Source: a virus. From it: a DNA stretch of 29,377 nt. The stretch is taken from positions 1 to 29,377 of the IMG/VR virus record IMGVR_UViG_3300030333_006032. One strand, given 5' to 3'. The position numbers were made by a program, and so were the translations under genes. A model generated the notes under the pieces. The model saw only the letters and a list, made by a program, of their open reading frames with translations. It was not told where the DNA came from and made no database searches. Shown here in pieces: positions 20,128 to 29,300 of the stretch (position 1 is the first letter of the stretch; every line of letters begins with the position of its first letter).

Positions 20128-20511
20128 ATGGCAGCTCTAGATACACTTTTCAAGGATGTAGCCAAGCAAGTTGTTGCTGACCTTGGTTCTGCCTTGAATA
20201 CAACAATTACATACACACGTAAAGTTTCTCCCTCCTACAACACCTCTACAGGTGCTTTATCCACAACGAATACAACTTATTCAAGTATCTCAGTTCCGAT
20301 CGAATTTGTAAGATCTGAAGAAGGCGATGATGGAGAGAAAAGAGAGGCAAAAATCTACATAACACCCGATTTAATAGGGAGTAATCAACCTACTTTGCAA
20401 GATGAGGTCATCTTGTCCTACTCAGGATCAAATAGAACTGCTCAAATAACAGATATTCATACGTATAGAGGAGGTCAAACGTACTTATTTGTACTTAGGG
20501 TTAGGTTCTAA
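20128..20511 (+). CDS. Head closure / stopper protein candidate
   Basis: A 127-residue beta-rich protein with a short N-terminal helix. Strand pattern: TTITYTRKVSPSYN, SISVPIEFVRSEEG, DEVILSYSGSN and the final TYLFVLRVRF. Size and place between connector and neck gene match head-completion proteins of the lambda gpFII/SPP1 gp16 type, which plug the portal after packaging. The assignment is by gene order and fold guess. Its stop overlaps the next ATG (TAATGG). Confidence 0.65.
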   Translation: MAALDTLFKDVAKQVVADLGSALNTTITYTRKVSPSYNTSTGALSTTNTTYSSISVPIEFVRSEEGDDGEKREAKIYITPDLIGSNQPTLQDEVILSYSGSNRTAQITDIHTYRGGQTYLFVLRVRF

Positions 20512-21044
20512 TGGCTAAAAAGAGAAGGCCCGCCCCTAAAGGTTTTGCAAATAGTGCTGATCTAACCAAGACTCTTGAACGTGATTTACAAAACACGATC
20601 ACTCAGGATTTGAATGATTTAGTGGCTGCAACGGTCGCTGATCTATCAGTACAGAGTGTGAGTCCGGTTTTAACAGGCTTTTTCGCATCTAGTTGGAAGG
20701 CTTCTTCATCTCCAGTACGCCCTGTGGAAAAGCGGGAAAACTTTCCTAAATGGGCAAGAATCAAGTACACCCACACGAAAGAGCCAAGATTACTACCAGG
20801 TTTTAGTCCTTTAATTGAACCTAGACACCCCGTAAGGAATACTTTTCGTCTTAATCAGTCCGTTTTTATAGGAAATACAGCGAAGTACACTCCTTATGCT
20901 TTGGTTTCTCGAAAAGCCAAAATAATTAGGTTTCTACAAGGAGATAACGGGTTAAATGCCATGATCAACACGTTTATGAGTGATAAAAAGACTGATATAA
21001 GAGTAGGAGACCTTCCAAACACGTTCACTAAATACCCAACATGA
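20511..21044 (+). CDS. Neck / tail completion protein (HK97 gp10-like)
   Basis: A 177-residue basic protein. The N-terminus is Lys/Arg-rich (AKKRRPAPKGF); the helix TLERDLQNTITQDLNDLVAA is followed by VSPVLTGFFASSWKASSSPV. The SP-V-TGxxxxSWK motif (TG-x-F-x-SSW) is the hallmark of HK97 gp10/lambda gpZ-like neck proteins. A second motif, NTAKYTPYALV, follows, like the usual N-x-x-x-YA region. It joins the tail to the head. Its stop overlaps the tail-terminator ATG (ATGA). Confidence 0.8.
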   Translation: MAKKRRPAPKGFANSADLTKTLERDLQNTITQDLNDLVAATVADLSVQSVSPVLTGFFASSWKASSSPVRPVEKRENFPKWARIKYTHTKEPRLLPGFSPLIEPRHPVRNTFRLNQSVFIGNTAKYTPYALVSRKAKIIRFLQGDNGLNAMINTFMSDKKTDIRVGDLPNTFTKYPT

Positions 21045-21469
21045 CACTTGTAAATACTCGTGCTGCTTTCGAAAAAGCAGTAACCGATTCCGTTGCTTCC
21101 GCAGATGCAACCGTGAAGATGGTTTATGACAACACTCCTTTCATAACTCCAAGTAAGGGAATTAAATACATCGGAATGTCAGTCGATTTCAGTCGATCCA
21201 CGATTCAAAATCAAGGAGCTGCTTCTGACTATTACGTTGGAGTGATCCAATGCAATGTCTATGTACCCAAAGATGCTGGAACGTCTGTTCTGTCTTCCAT
21301 CAGTGAAGCAGTTATAGATGGTCTTACTTCGGTAAACGCTAGTGATTACACCGATACATTTAGTTGTAAGCCTCGCGTTACAGATATTGTTGGGCCTTCG
21401 CCGATTGAATTAGATGATGCTCCTCATTTCTTAGGAGTTATTTCTTGCCAGTTCTCAGCAAACGCTTAG
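21041..21469 (+). CDS. Tail terminator protein
   Basis: A 142-residue protein of the size of lambda gpU/DUF4128 terminators. Helix-strand pattern: N-terminal helix TRAAFEKAVTDSV, strands MSVDFSRSTIQNQ and YYVGVIQCNVYVP, then a helix (VLSSISEAVIDGL) and a final strand HFLGVISCQFSANA. It would cap the tail tube and set its length with the tape measure. It contains one CTGGAACG motif (21276-21283). It lies between the neck gene and the chaperone pair, as in lambda. Confidence 0.75.
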   Translation: MTLVNTRAAFEKAVTDSVASADATVKMVYDNTPFITPSKGIKYIGMSVDFSRSTIQNQGAASDYYVGVIQCNVYVPKDAGTSVLSSISEAVIDGLTSVNASDYTDTFSCKPRVTDIVGPSPIELDDAPHFLGVISCQFSANA

Positions 21470-21475
21470 TGTACT
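21470..21475 (+). promoter_or_regulatory. Possible promoter before tail chaperone genes
   Basis: TGTACT lies 26 bp before ATG 21501, with TTGCCA 19 bp upstream (21445-21450). The element TAGTGTACTA resembles other promoter-like sites in this window. Weak. Confidence 0.3.
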
Positions 21476-21500
21476 ATTATTAACCTAGTTAAAGATTCTT

Positions 21501-21854
21501 ATGGCACGCGCAGTCGATCTACTCCGCAGTAAATTCGGGGTCAGCCAGCTTTATCAGCATGAGATCAAGAAGGACGATAAAGTAATACTAGAGGTGTATT
21601 GGCATCCTCTAACAATTGCTGAGCGTGAATCGATCCAGGGCAAATCCAAGACTGACGATACAAATGATTTTGCTTTGTCTTTAATGATTGAAAAGGCTCT
21701 TGATGAAAACGGAAAGAGACTTTTTGCAGATGGTGATCGGGCTGTTTTAAAGAGAGAAGTTGAAGCAGCGGTTCTTCAAGAGATTCAATTAGCGATGCTT
21801 GAATCAGGAACAGAGAAGGAGGTGGACGAAGCGAAAGCTGATCTAAAAAGCTGA
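21501..21854 (+). CDS. Tail assembly chaperone, gpG-like
   Basis: A 117-residue protein directly upstream of the tape measure gene. The core is beta-helix (VILEVYWHPLTIAERESIQG) followed by helices rich in charged residues (LKREVEAAVLQEIQLAML). It would coat the tape measure before tube polymerisation. Its end overlaps a second open frame that starts immediately after an in-frame TAA, an arrangement typical of G/GT genes that make a fused longer protein by frameshifting. The stop is TGA at 21852-21854. Confidence 0.8.
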   Translation: MARAVDLLRSKFGVSQLYQHEIKKDDKVILEVYWHPLTIAERESIQGKSKTDDTNDFALSLMIEKALDENGKRLFADGDRAVLKREVEAAVLQEIQLAMLESGTEKEVDEAKADLKS

Positions 21855-21855
21855 C
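21845..21855 (+). other. Likely programmed frameshift site (+1 or -2)
   Basis: The zero frame reads CTA AAA AGC TGA C. The downstream chaperone frame is closed by a TAA at 21844-21846 and open from 21847. Shifting must occur in the ten bases AAAAAGCTGA. Either a -2 slip on the A5 run or a +1 slip at the slow TGA-C stop gives the fused protein. The -1 frame closes after a few codons, so a classic -1 shift is excluded. Confidence 0.65.
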
Positions 21856-22041
21856 GGGCAGTGGTTTTTTATCTTCTCTTTAGCCAAAGAGTTAGGTATG
21901 ACTGTATCTCGTTTAACTAAGGAGTTAACTAGGGAAGAGATGACTGGATGGGCTGCTTATTTTGATTTACAGAATGAAGAAAGGGAAAGAGAAAAAGACG
22001 CTGTTCAAAATAGGGCTGCTAGAAGAGTGCAGGCCAGGTAA
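21850..22041 (+). CDS. Tail assembly chaperone extension, gpT-like (frameshifted)
   Basis: The open frame following the shift site encodes about 63 residues: ADGQWFFIFSLAKELGMTVS, then RLTKELTREEMTGWAAYFDL and a charged helical end with VQAR. The EEMTGWAAYF-x-L motif is typical of gpT-type C-terminal chaperone domains (W-x-A-Y). It would be made mainly as a fusion to the preceding protein. An ATG at 21898 in frame could also start a free short form. It ends 34 bp before the tape measure GTG. Confidence 0.75.
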   Translation, partial: ADGQWFFIFSLAKELGMTVSRLTKELTREEMTGWAAYFDLQNEEREREKDAVQNRAARRVQAR

Positions 22042-22075
22042 ACTAAAGAATAGTTTTTCGAGGGTGCGGTAAAAA

Positions 22076-25000
22076 GTGGCTGACTATACCCGCCTGATTG
22101 AATTAAAAGTAAATGATCGTCAGATAAAACAGGCTACTGATCGTTTATTTAAGAGTTTAGATCGAATAGAAAAGAAGCTAGATGTAATTGCAGGTAAGGG
22201 ATTTGATGGTGTTGGAGCTAGTGCGAATAAGGCATCTAAAAACGTTGGCAAATTAGATGCTGCTTTTACAAAAGCTAGCCAGAAGACCAGGGACTTCATA
22301 CTAAAAACTGGATTATTAACAAGTGGTTTAGTTGCTTCAGCTTCCTATTTAGAGGCAAGCGCAAGAAAGGCGAAGTTTTTTGCGGACCAGTTAGCCTATT
22401 TCCCTGGGCTAGTAACTAAAGCTAGTGGAGCACTCAACACCTTCGCTGCTTCACATATAGGACTAACAGCGGCTGTTGGAGGAGGTGTAGCTGCATATAC
22501 TTTACTGGGATCAAGTATAAATAAGTTAATACCTCAAACATTCAAACTAGGGAAAGCATTTAGGCAATTTACTGATTCCATTCCAGGGAAGATAGCTGAA
22601 GTATCTGGTGCATTTGATAAGTTAAATCAGAAGATAGATTATACAACTAGTGGATTAATTGAGTTAGCTAAGGGAGAAGGATTAAAGGGATTAAAGTCTT
22701 TAATGTCCACGGCTGTTTTAGAGCAAGAGAAGCTTTTATCAAGTAATTCTTTATATTTAGCACAGGTAATTAAAGTAAGAGAAGTAGAATCTGCGGTTAA
22801 CCAAGAATTAATAGCTAGGCAGAGAATATTAGATGGAATTGTTCAAAAAGAGGGCATAACTGCTGGTCCAGGTTTATCGGGATTACAGAAAACTTTAAGA
22901 GAACAAGAAGCCATCCTTAACAGGATGTTGACGACTGAAGAAGGATTTAGTGCTCAAGTAGCAAAAGTAAAATCAATAGAGGAATTAATAAACGAAGAGT
23001 TAAAAGAGAGAGATAGGTTAATGGGCAAGATAAATATTAAGGAAGAGAAATCTGTAAGTCTTCTTCAGCGAGCAAGGAATGCTGCGAGTGGAGCTGGTGC
23101 GGCAGCCCAAAAATTCAGACCAGGAGGAAGAGGCTTTGGTGTTACTGGATTTGAGCGTAGAGGGCTGCAAGTTGGAGCAGCCGCCGCAGGAACGATGGGA
23201 GTTTCTGGGTACTTTGCTGCTCAGAATTCCATAGCAGCACAGGTCAATAAATTATCGAGCATCCCGATGCCTTTTAATCTTCCAGATTTAAATACTGGGA
23301 TTGAAATGGCCACTCAGAGTGCCAATGGTTTCCTCGGAGTATTAAATCAAATAGGGCAACAGTTAGGGCATGTTCAACCTGAGTATCTAGCTATAGCTGC
23401 TGCTGCCTATATGGCTTTCGGAGGCGATATAAGGAAAACAGTAGAGAATGTATTTAAAGCAGGTAAAGAGACAAGAAAGACAACAGCATCCTTAATCAAC
23501 TTTGGTAAAGCAGCATTAGATACGGGTAGATTTTTGAAGGGAATAAATATGGACTTTAAACTGACAAGTGCGGGGGCTAAACAACTAGGAGTAGATATAG
23601 ATACGGTTGCTAATGATATGGATAGGATGACTAGAAAGCGTGCGCTTGCTGCGGCGACTTTACAAAAAGGTGTATCTATAGGATCAGGAAATATACAACC
23701 AAGCGGTTTCGGTGCCTGGAGCGCTGCGGTAGATAAAAAAGCTGCTCAGGATAATGTACTTAAACAGAGGCAACTAGTAAGGCTTGGGTATCAGAGAGAA
23801 GTCCAACGCACACGAGGACTAAGTATTGACGAAAGAATAAACAGAGTTCTCGCCCAAAGAGGGAAAATAATGACAGCTAATGGGAAGATAGAGGATATAC
23901 AGAATAAGAAAAAAGGATTATTCCAAGGCGGGGCAAGAGGTGCAGTTAGTAGTGCAATGATTGGTGGTGGCTTCCCACTACTCTTTGGCCAAGGAGGAGC
24001 TTCTGCTATTGGTGGTGGTATTGGTGGTGCGCTTGGCGGAGCAATTGGCGGAGGGTTTGGTTTTGCGGCTTCTGTTGTTGGTACAGCAGCAGGTCAATGG
24101 GTTGAAAATGCAGACAAGTTCAATAGAGAAATAGCCAGAGCAAACGGTTCAATGTCCCGCATTGGGGATGGTGCTGGTTTCAGTGCCAAGCAAATAGAGA
24201 AGATGGCTAAACATATGAAGATAACGAAAGAAGAAGCTCTTACAGTTGCAACAACATTTAAGAGATTTGGAGCAGAAAATGCTGAGTTATTTGGTCAATT
24301 CTTTGGTGGAGATGCTTCAGGCTTAATGGCTGTTGGGAGAATACAGGATCAAGCAAGTGCGTTAGAAGCCATAAATGTACTTTCTAAAGATCTTAGTTTC
24401 CAAGAACAAGAAAGATTAATCGCAGCGTTAGAAACAACTTCTGCTGCAGAGATGCAAGTGAAACTACAAGGTTTACTACTCGAAATACAGTTCGAAGAGA
24501 ATAAGTCTTTAATTAAACAGGTAGGTCTTAAAGAAAAAATTTGGTATTGGACTAAGAGAACTTTTGCCCTGCTCATGGCTGATGATGCAGGAAGTCAAAA
24601 GGCTTTAGCAGGAGAATCTCCAGCGGAGAGGGTAACTAGAGAACTTAAAGAATTAGAAGAGGCTTATGCAAGGATAGAATCTAGGATTGGTGGGCTATTA
24701 GCAAATATAGGTGCAGTAGATAAAGCTTCTAAGCGTGCTACTGAAACCATTCCAGGCAAGATTGAGGAGATAGAGAGAAACCTTAAGAAGTTAACAAGTA
24801 AGACACATCAAATAATTTCAGCAGCACAAGCTATTGGAAGTGCTTTTAAAGATTCATTTAAAGGAATTATTGACGGAAGCATGAGTGCAGGAGAAGCCTT
24901 CGCTGCCTTCACGAGGAAAATTGCAAACTCCTTCTTAGATATGGCTGCTGAAATGGCAGCGCAGCAATTAACTCTGAGCATCTTGAAGATGTTTGCTGGC

Positions 25001-25489
25001 TCAACATTTACTTCTACTGGTCAGATTGGTTCAACAGGAATGCAAGGTTCCACGTTGGGGTCGAGTTACCAATCAACAACCAATCCAGCTTTAAATTCTT
25101 TCGATACTGGTGGGTTGGGCCTAGCGGAAGGAGGATATGTTGGCAGCCCAACTAATGCACTAATTGGTGAAGGCGGTGAAGGTGAATATGTCATCCCTGA
25201 GTCGAAGATGACTGATGCGATGGCTCGCTACGCTGGAGGTGCAAGAGGTGATGCTGTTCTTGCTGGTGGCGGGGGCGATGGTGAAGCAGGCGGAATTTCT
25301 GGAGGAGTTAGTGGTTCAATAGACGTCACTTTTAACACTCAAGTTATTAATGATGTGTCTTATGTTTCTTACTCTGAGTTCCAAGCTGGAGTACAACAAG
25401 CTGCAATAGAAGGAGCAAGACGTGGAGAACAAGCAACCCTTAGAAAATTACAAACTAGTCAATCCACTAGACGGAGGATAGGGGTCTAA
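22076..25489 (+). CDS. Tape measure protein
   Basis: A 1137-residue protein from GTG 22076 with a GAGGGTGCGG sequence upstream. Mostly helical, with long charged coiled-coil segments. Hydrophobic segments at about 76-95 and at about 626-672 (Gly/Ala-rich, IGGGIGGALGGAIGGGFGF) are typical of tape measures that enter the host membrane. The C-terminus has ALIGEGGEGEYVIPESKM, a motif common at the end of tape measures, then a Gly-rich segment. At about 0.15 nm per residue it predicts a tail near 170 nm. It contains one CTGGAGCG motif. Confidence 0.95.
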   Translation: MADYTRLIELKVNDRQIKQATDRLFKSLDRIEKKLDVIAGKGFDGVGASANKASKNVGKLDAAFTKASQKTRDFILKTGLLTSGLVASASYLEASARKAKFFADQLAYFPGLVTKASGALNTFAASHIGLTAAVGGGVAAYTLLGSSINKLIPQTFKLGKAFRQFTDSIPGKIAEVSGAFDKLNQKIDYTTSGLIELAKGEGLKGLKSLMSTAVLEQEKLLSSNSLYLAQVIKVREVESAVNQELIARQRILDGIVQKEGITAGPGLSGLQKTLREQEAILNRMLTTEEGFSAQVAKVKSIEELINEELKERDRLMGKINIKEEKSVSLLQRARNAASGAGAAAQKFRPGGRGFGVTGFERRGLQVGAAAAGTMGVSGYFAAQNSIAAQVNKLSSIPMPFNLPDLNTGIEMATQSANGFLGVLNQIGQQLGHVQPEYLAIAAAAYMAFGGDIRKTVENVFKAGKETRKTTASLINFGKAALDTGRFLKGINMDFKLTSAGAKQLGVDIDTVANDMDRMTRKRALAAATLQKGVSIGSGNIQPSGFGAWSAAVDKKAAQDNVLKQRQLVRLGYQREVQRTRGLSIDERINRVLAQRGKIMTANGKIEDIQNKKKGLFQGGARGAVSSAMIGGGFPLLFGQGGASAIGGGIGGALGGAIGGGFGFAASVVGTAAGQWVENADKFNREIARANGSMSRIGDGAGFSAKQIEKMAKHMKITKEEALTVATTFKRFGAENAELFGQFFGGDASGLMAVGRIQDQASALEAINVLSKDLSFQEQERLIAALETTSAAEMQVKLQGLLLEIQFEENKSLIKQVGLKEKIWYWTKRTFALLMADDAGSQKALAGESPAERVTRELKELEEAYARIESRIGGLLANIGAVDKASKRATETIPGKIEEIERNLKKLTSKTHQIISAAQAIGSAFKDSFKGIIDGSMSAGEAFAAFTRKIANSFLDMAAEMAAQQLTLSILKMFAGSTFTSTGQIGSTGMQGSTLGSSYQSTTNPALNSFDTGGLGLAEGGYVGSPTNALIGEGGEGEYVIPESKMTDAMARYAGGARGDAVLAGGGGDGEAGGISGGVSGSIDVTFNTQVINDVSYVSYSEFQAGVQQAAIEGARRGEQATLRKLQTSQSTRRRIGV

Positions 25490-25989
25490 TGGAAGCCGCA
25501 TTTGGTAACTTTCTTACGTTAAAAGCAGGAAACGATGTTAGATATCGGTTCCAAAATTTTTTCATTGGAGAATCAGTTACATATAGTAGTAATGATTATT
25601 CGTTTTTAGCCTTTGGATTTAGCGGAGTAACTTTAAATAGGTCAGGTGATGGAACGGAAGCGTCACTAGTTTTTCCTGTTAATGATATTAGTAAGGCTTG
25701 GGCAATTGATGCGATGGAGTTTTACGATTCGAGTGGATCACGAAAAGCACCTTGGATTGCACATGTTCAAGTTTTGCTTTTAGATCCAGACGATAAAACA
25801 TCATTTGCTACTACTAACCCCTTGTATCAATACTATGGGCAGATTGCAGGTGGCAGTTGGGATGAGGTGACTGTAAGTGTTACATTAAGTACTGTAATTG
25901 ATGCGGTAGGAAGTGATGTTCCTATGAGACGATTAACTCAATCTTTAGTTGGTTCGTTACCTACAACTAGCGGTGTCAGCTTACGGTGA
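25489..25989 (+). CDS. Minor/distal tail protein
   Basis: A 166-residue beta-rich protein immediately after the tape measure (TAATG overlap). Strands such as VTYSSNDYSFLAFGFSG and EASLVFPVNDISKAWAID precede a domain with WIAHVQVLLLDPDDKT and VTVSVTLSTVIDAVGSDVPM. The position corresponds to lambda gpM/gpL, which join the tube to the tip. The C-terminus (RRLTQSLVGSLPTT) is typical of such proteins. No Cys cluster of the gpL iron-sulfur type is present. Overlaps the next gene by 17-41 bp. Confidence 0.75.
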   Translation: MEAAFGNFLTLKAGNDVRYRFQNFFIGESVTYSSNDYSFLAFGFSGVTLNRSGDGTEASLVFPVNDISKAWAIDAMEFYDSSGSRKAPWIAHVQVLLLDPDDKTSFATTNPLYQYYGQIAGGSWDEVTVSVTLSTVIDAVGSDVPMRRLTQSLVGSLPTTSGVSLR

Positions 25990-26353
25990 TATCGCCAGCC
26001 TCATCGGTATGCCCTATCGATTGGGCGCTGATGGGAGCGACGGCTCCATAGACTGCATACATCTCTGCTATACCGCCTTCGATAGGCTCGGAATCCAAGC
26101 ACCACCTTTCGACGATGGATGGTATAGAGCTAGTAGAAGTCATATCTTGAGAGAACTGTACGGAAGTTTCGTCAGAGTTCATGAGCCTCGGTACACTGAA
26201 GGGGACTTACTACTTATACCTGAAGAGACATGGGTGTTCGCGGTGATATGGGAGACAGGCGTTCTATACGCGAGCGCAAGACAGGGGAAAGTAGCGTGGT
26301 CTACGGTGCAACACTTTACGAAGCTCCACTGCTTCCGTTCGAGAAAGAATTAA
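25973..26353 (+). CDS. NlpC/P60-like tail tip protein (gpK-like), perhaps inactive
   Basis: A 126-residue protein if started at GTG 25973 (TTG 25949 also possible; neither has a Shine-Dalgarno). MPYRLGADGSDGSIDCIHLC is the N-terminal NlpC/P60 motif with its catalytic Cys (D-C-I-H). The later motif that normally carries the catalytic His (H-V-G-I-Y) reads TWVFAVIWETGVLYAS here, with Phe or Trp in its place. The order TMP, minor tail, K-like, I/J matches lambda. Codon use is GC-richer than that of the two flanking genes. It overlaps the following start. Confidence 0.75.
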   Translation: MSAYGDIASLIGMPYRLGADGSDGSIDCIHLCYTAFDRLGIQAPPFDDGWYRASRSHILRELYGSFVRVHEPRYTEGDLLLIPEETWVFAVIWETGVLYASARQGKVAWSTVQHFTKLHCFRSRKN

Positions 26354-29300
26354 TAAAAACAATTGGATTAAGTGAGGAAGAATATAGATATTTTGTTGCT
26401 GAAGTAAGGAAGAAAGGAAGAATTAGGCCCGCTGGTTATGAATTAGTCCCTGACATCAAAGCTGAATTAACAACGGCTGCGGGAGGATTAAATGTTTTAG
26501 GTCAAATTCTAGTAGGAATTACGTTAACGGCTGTCTCGATGTTGTTGCAGCCAAAACCAAAAGCTCCTGGTGCAATAGATCGTAGAACTTTAGACAGCAT
26601 TACAGGTAGAAGTCGATTCTCTCCAACTAGCGGATTTGAAAGTCAGGCTGATTTAGCAGATTATGGGACACCTATCCCTATTGTTTTCGGACGTTATACA
26701 GGAATAGAGGGGGGAATGTTTATTCAGCCTCCAATGGTTTGGTCTCGGATGTTTAGTTATGGCTTAGAACAAGCAGTTAAATTAATGTTTGTTGTTGGAG
26801 AACAGGGATATGAAAGCAACGACACAACAGATGGGATTGTTGTTCCTGATTTAGCTGGAATTTATTTAGGAAATACTCCTTTAGATGGAATTTATGATCA
26901 TACCTTTGCGTTCTATTGGAAGAACAATACAACTAAGTCAGGGTGGTCAAGAATTAGGGCGGGGAATAAAAGATATGGAACGATTGGCGGCCCTGCAACT
27001 GGCGATCCAGAAGTAGGAGAAAGTGGAGACAAACTAGAAGATGCTTTTGATTGCCCTGTTTCTTATGACAGCGATCCTCGTGGTTTCTGTTCAGTTCATA
27101 GCCCCAGCAGTAATGCAGAATTTGGGTGCTATGAACCTATTCACAATGCAACCCCTTATAAACTTCAATGGCAAGTTGTAGGAAACCCAGAAGATCAAGG
27201 TGATGGGCACCCAGGCACACTAAGAAAACAAAGCTGGGAAAGATTAAAAATATCAGGTGATAGGAATGGTGCTAGTGGCTATACAGCAGGACAAGGTGGA
27301 GGTGGCTGGCAACGCAAATTAAGAAGTTATGGGATGGGTGGAACGGGAAGATCCTATTCAAGAAGGATGGGCATTATAAGAATTAATGGAGCAGCACCAA
27401 CTGCTTCTACAGGAATAGAAGAAAAAGACATTAGTGTGGGAGATAAAATTATTTTTCGCATCTCTTCTAATAAAATACCGGAAACTCTTTATGGAGGAGC
27501 TAATGACGACGAGAGAGTAAAAGTAGATGACATAAATAGTGCAGTACAAGAAGGGAACTTAGTAGCAGAAGATGCTTTGCAATTAGGTGAAACTTATATG
27601 ATTGGAAGTGTAATTTTTAAAGTAATTTCAAGAAGCAAAACTTTTTGGAATCCAGATGATGAAAACTCTGGTAATCAGGATGTAACTTTAGAATGTATTG
27701 AAGTTCCTAATTCTGCTCTTAAAAGAATAGGGTTTGTTGATGAAGTAAAAATTCTAGATCCAGCTTTGGGTTATGTAACAGATATGGGAAATATAGATGA
27801 TCCCTCGACCCCTGAACATGATGAACATAAACCTTCACCAGGTATTGCTTTTTATCCTTTAATGAAAGTAGCAAGAGGAGTTATTAGAAATACTCGTTCT
27901 TGTGAAGTAACAGAGTTTGGGATTAGGTCGAAAGTTTTTCAGAGGTTGTCGGGTCTCGCGAATTTCCAATCCATACCCCAACCTGCGGAGCTAGTAAATC
28001 TTGATAGAGAAGCCGTCGATGTTACCGCTGGAACGAATAGCTCTTACATAAAGCGTTCGTCTGCTTTCTTTCTTGAATTAAGAAAACTAGGTGAAACCAG
28101 TTGGAATGTTGTTGATAAAACTTTTGTTGTAGTAGGGAATAGACCAATAGATCAATATAATTTCATTCGGATATTCCAACCTAAAGGTACTTATGAATTT
28201 AGATTTACGCCTTTAAGTGGAGCAGCGATGAATGATTTAGGTTTAGAGAGGGATATATGGATTTTGGGGAATAAGAACCAAGATAGCAGTACTTCTTTGG
28301 CAGAAGATATAACTGTGGGAGGAGAATCTTTTAGATTAAATGCTGTTGGTAGAGAGTCTAAAATTGCAGACATTAGGTATAACAAAGAGTTCTTAAATAG
28401 TTATTCAGCTACAACAACTGTAACGACAAAAAGCTATCCTTCATCAATAGGAATTAAACATCGAATACCTGAGATTGAATCCCAAGAAAATAAGATAACC
28501 TCTGTTGAAAAGGTGGGAATCTATTCAGAGCCGACAAACATTAATGGTGGGGTCATGGGTGGCTTTGCTTGGGAGTTATTTGGCGCGGTACCTTCTGGTT
28601 GGCCTGAAGGAGCAGAGAAGAAAGTCACTAAAGAGCATAGGCTTGCAGGGTCAAGAAATATAGAAATTGAATACACAGCCGTTAAATATTCATTGCCCAG
28701 TGCAATGCAAACTGCAACAGGAGAAACTCATTCTTGGAATATTATTCGTTATGACGTTAGAAGTTCTAGTTGGGGTTTTGACTACGGATCAGAATTCACT
28801 GTGACAGAAGATTTAGATGGCAGTAATCCTTTTAGAAACACTCAAAATAGCCAAGGGACAATGACAAAGGCGGGTTTAAGATTAAGGGTAGCGGGTGCTA
28901 ATTTTTATAATAGACATAGAGGCAGGCAACAAGCTTATTTATATGAAGCTTTAGGTAGAGCCGATAACTATGAACCTGGTAAATCAGTTACAGCTCATTA
29001 TAATATTACTGAAGACAGTAAGACGGTAAGACTTAAAATAACAGCGACAGCAAGGCTTTGGTCTGATAGATGGGGAACTACTCCACATTGGTCAACTTTT
29101 AAGCATTACTGGGGTGAACCTAAGTTTGAGGCAGTACCAGCAAGTCCCACGACTACAACTTGGAACACTGGTGATACTTTTACTCATTTATTTGAAGTAG
29201 AGAATCTGGCTAATCCCGCTCTTACAAATTATTATGCAGAGTGGAGGTCGGATAGTGATTACAAGCAATATGTTGGGATTACTTACATTGTTGAAGCAAC

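Noticed and set aside
21845-21880. Classic -1 frameshift for the tail chaperones
   Set aside because: The -1 frame after the A run meets a stop within a dozen codons and lacks the W-x-A-Y chaperone sequence.
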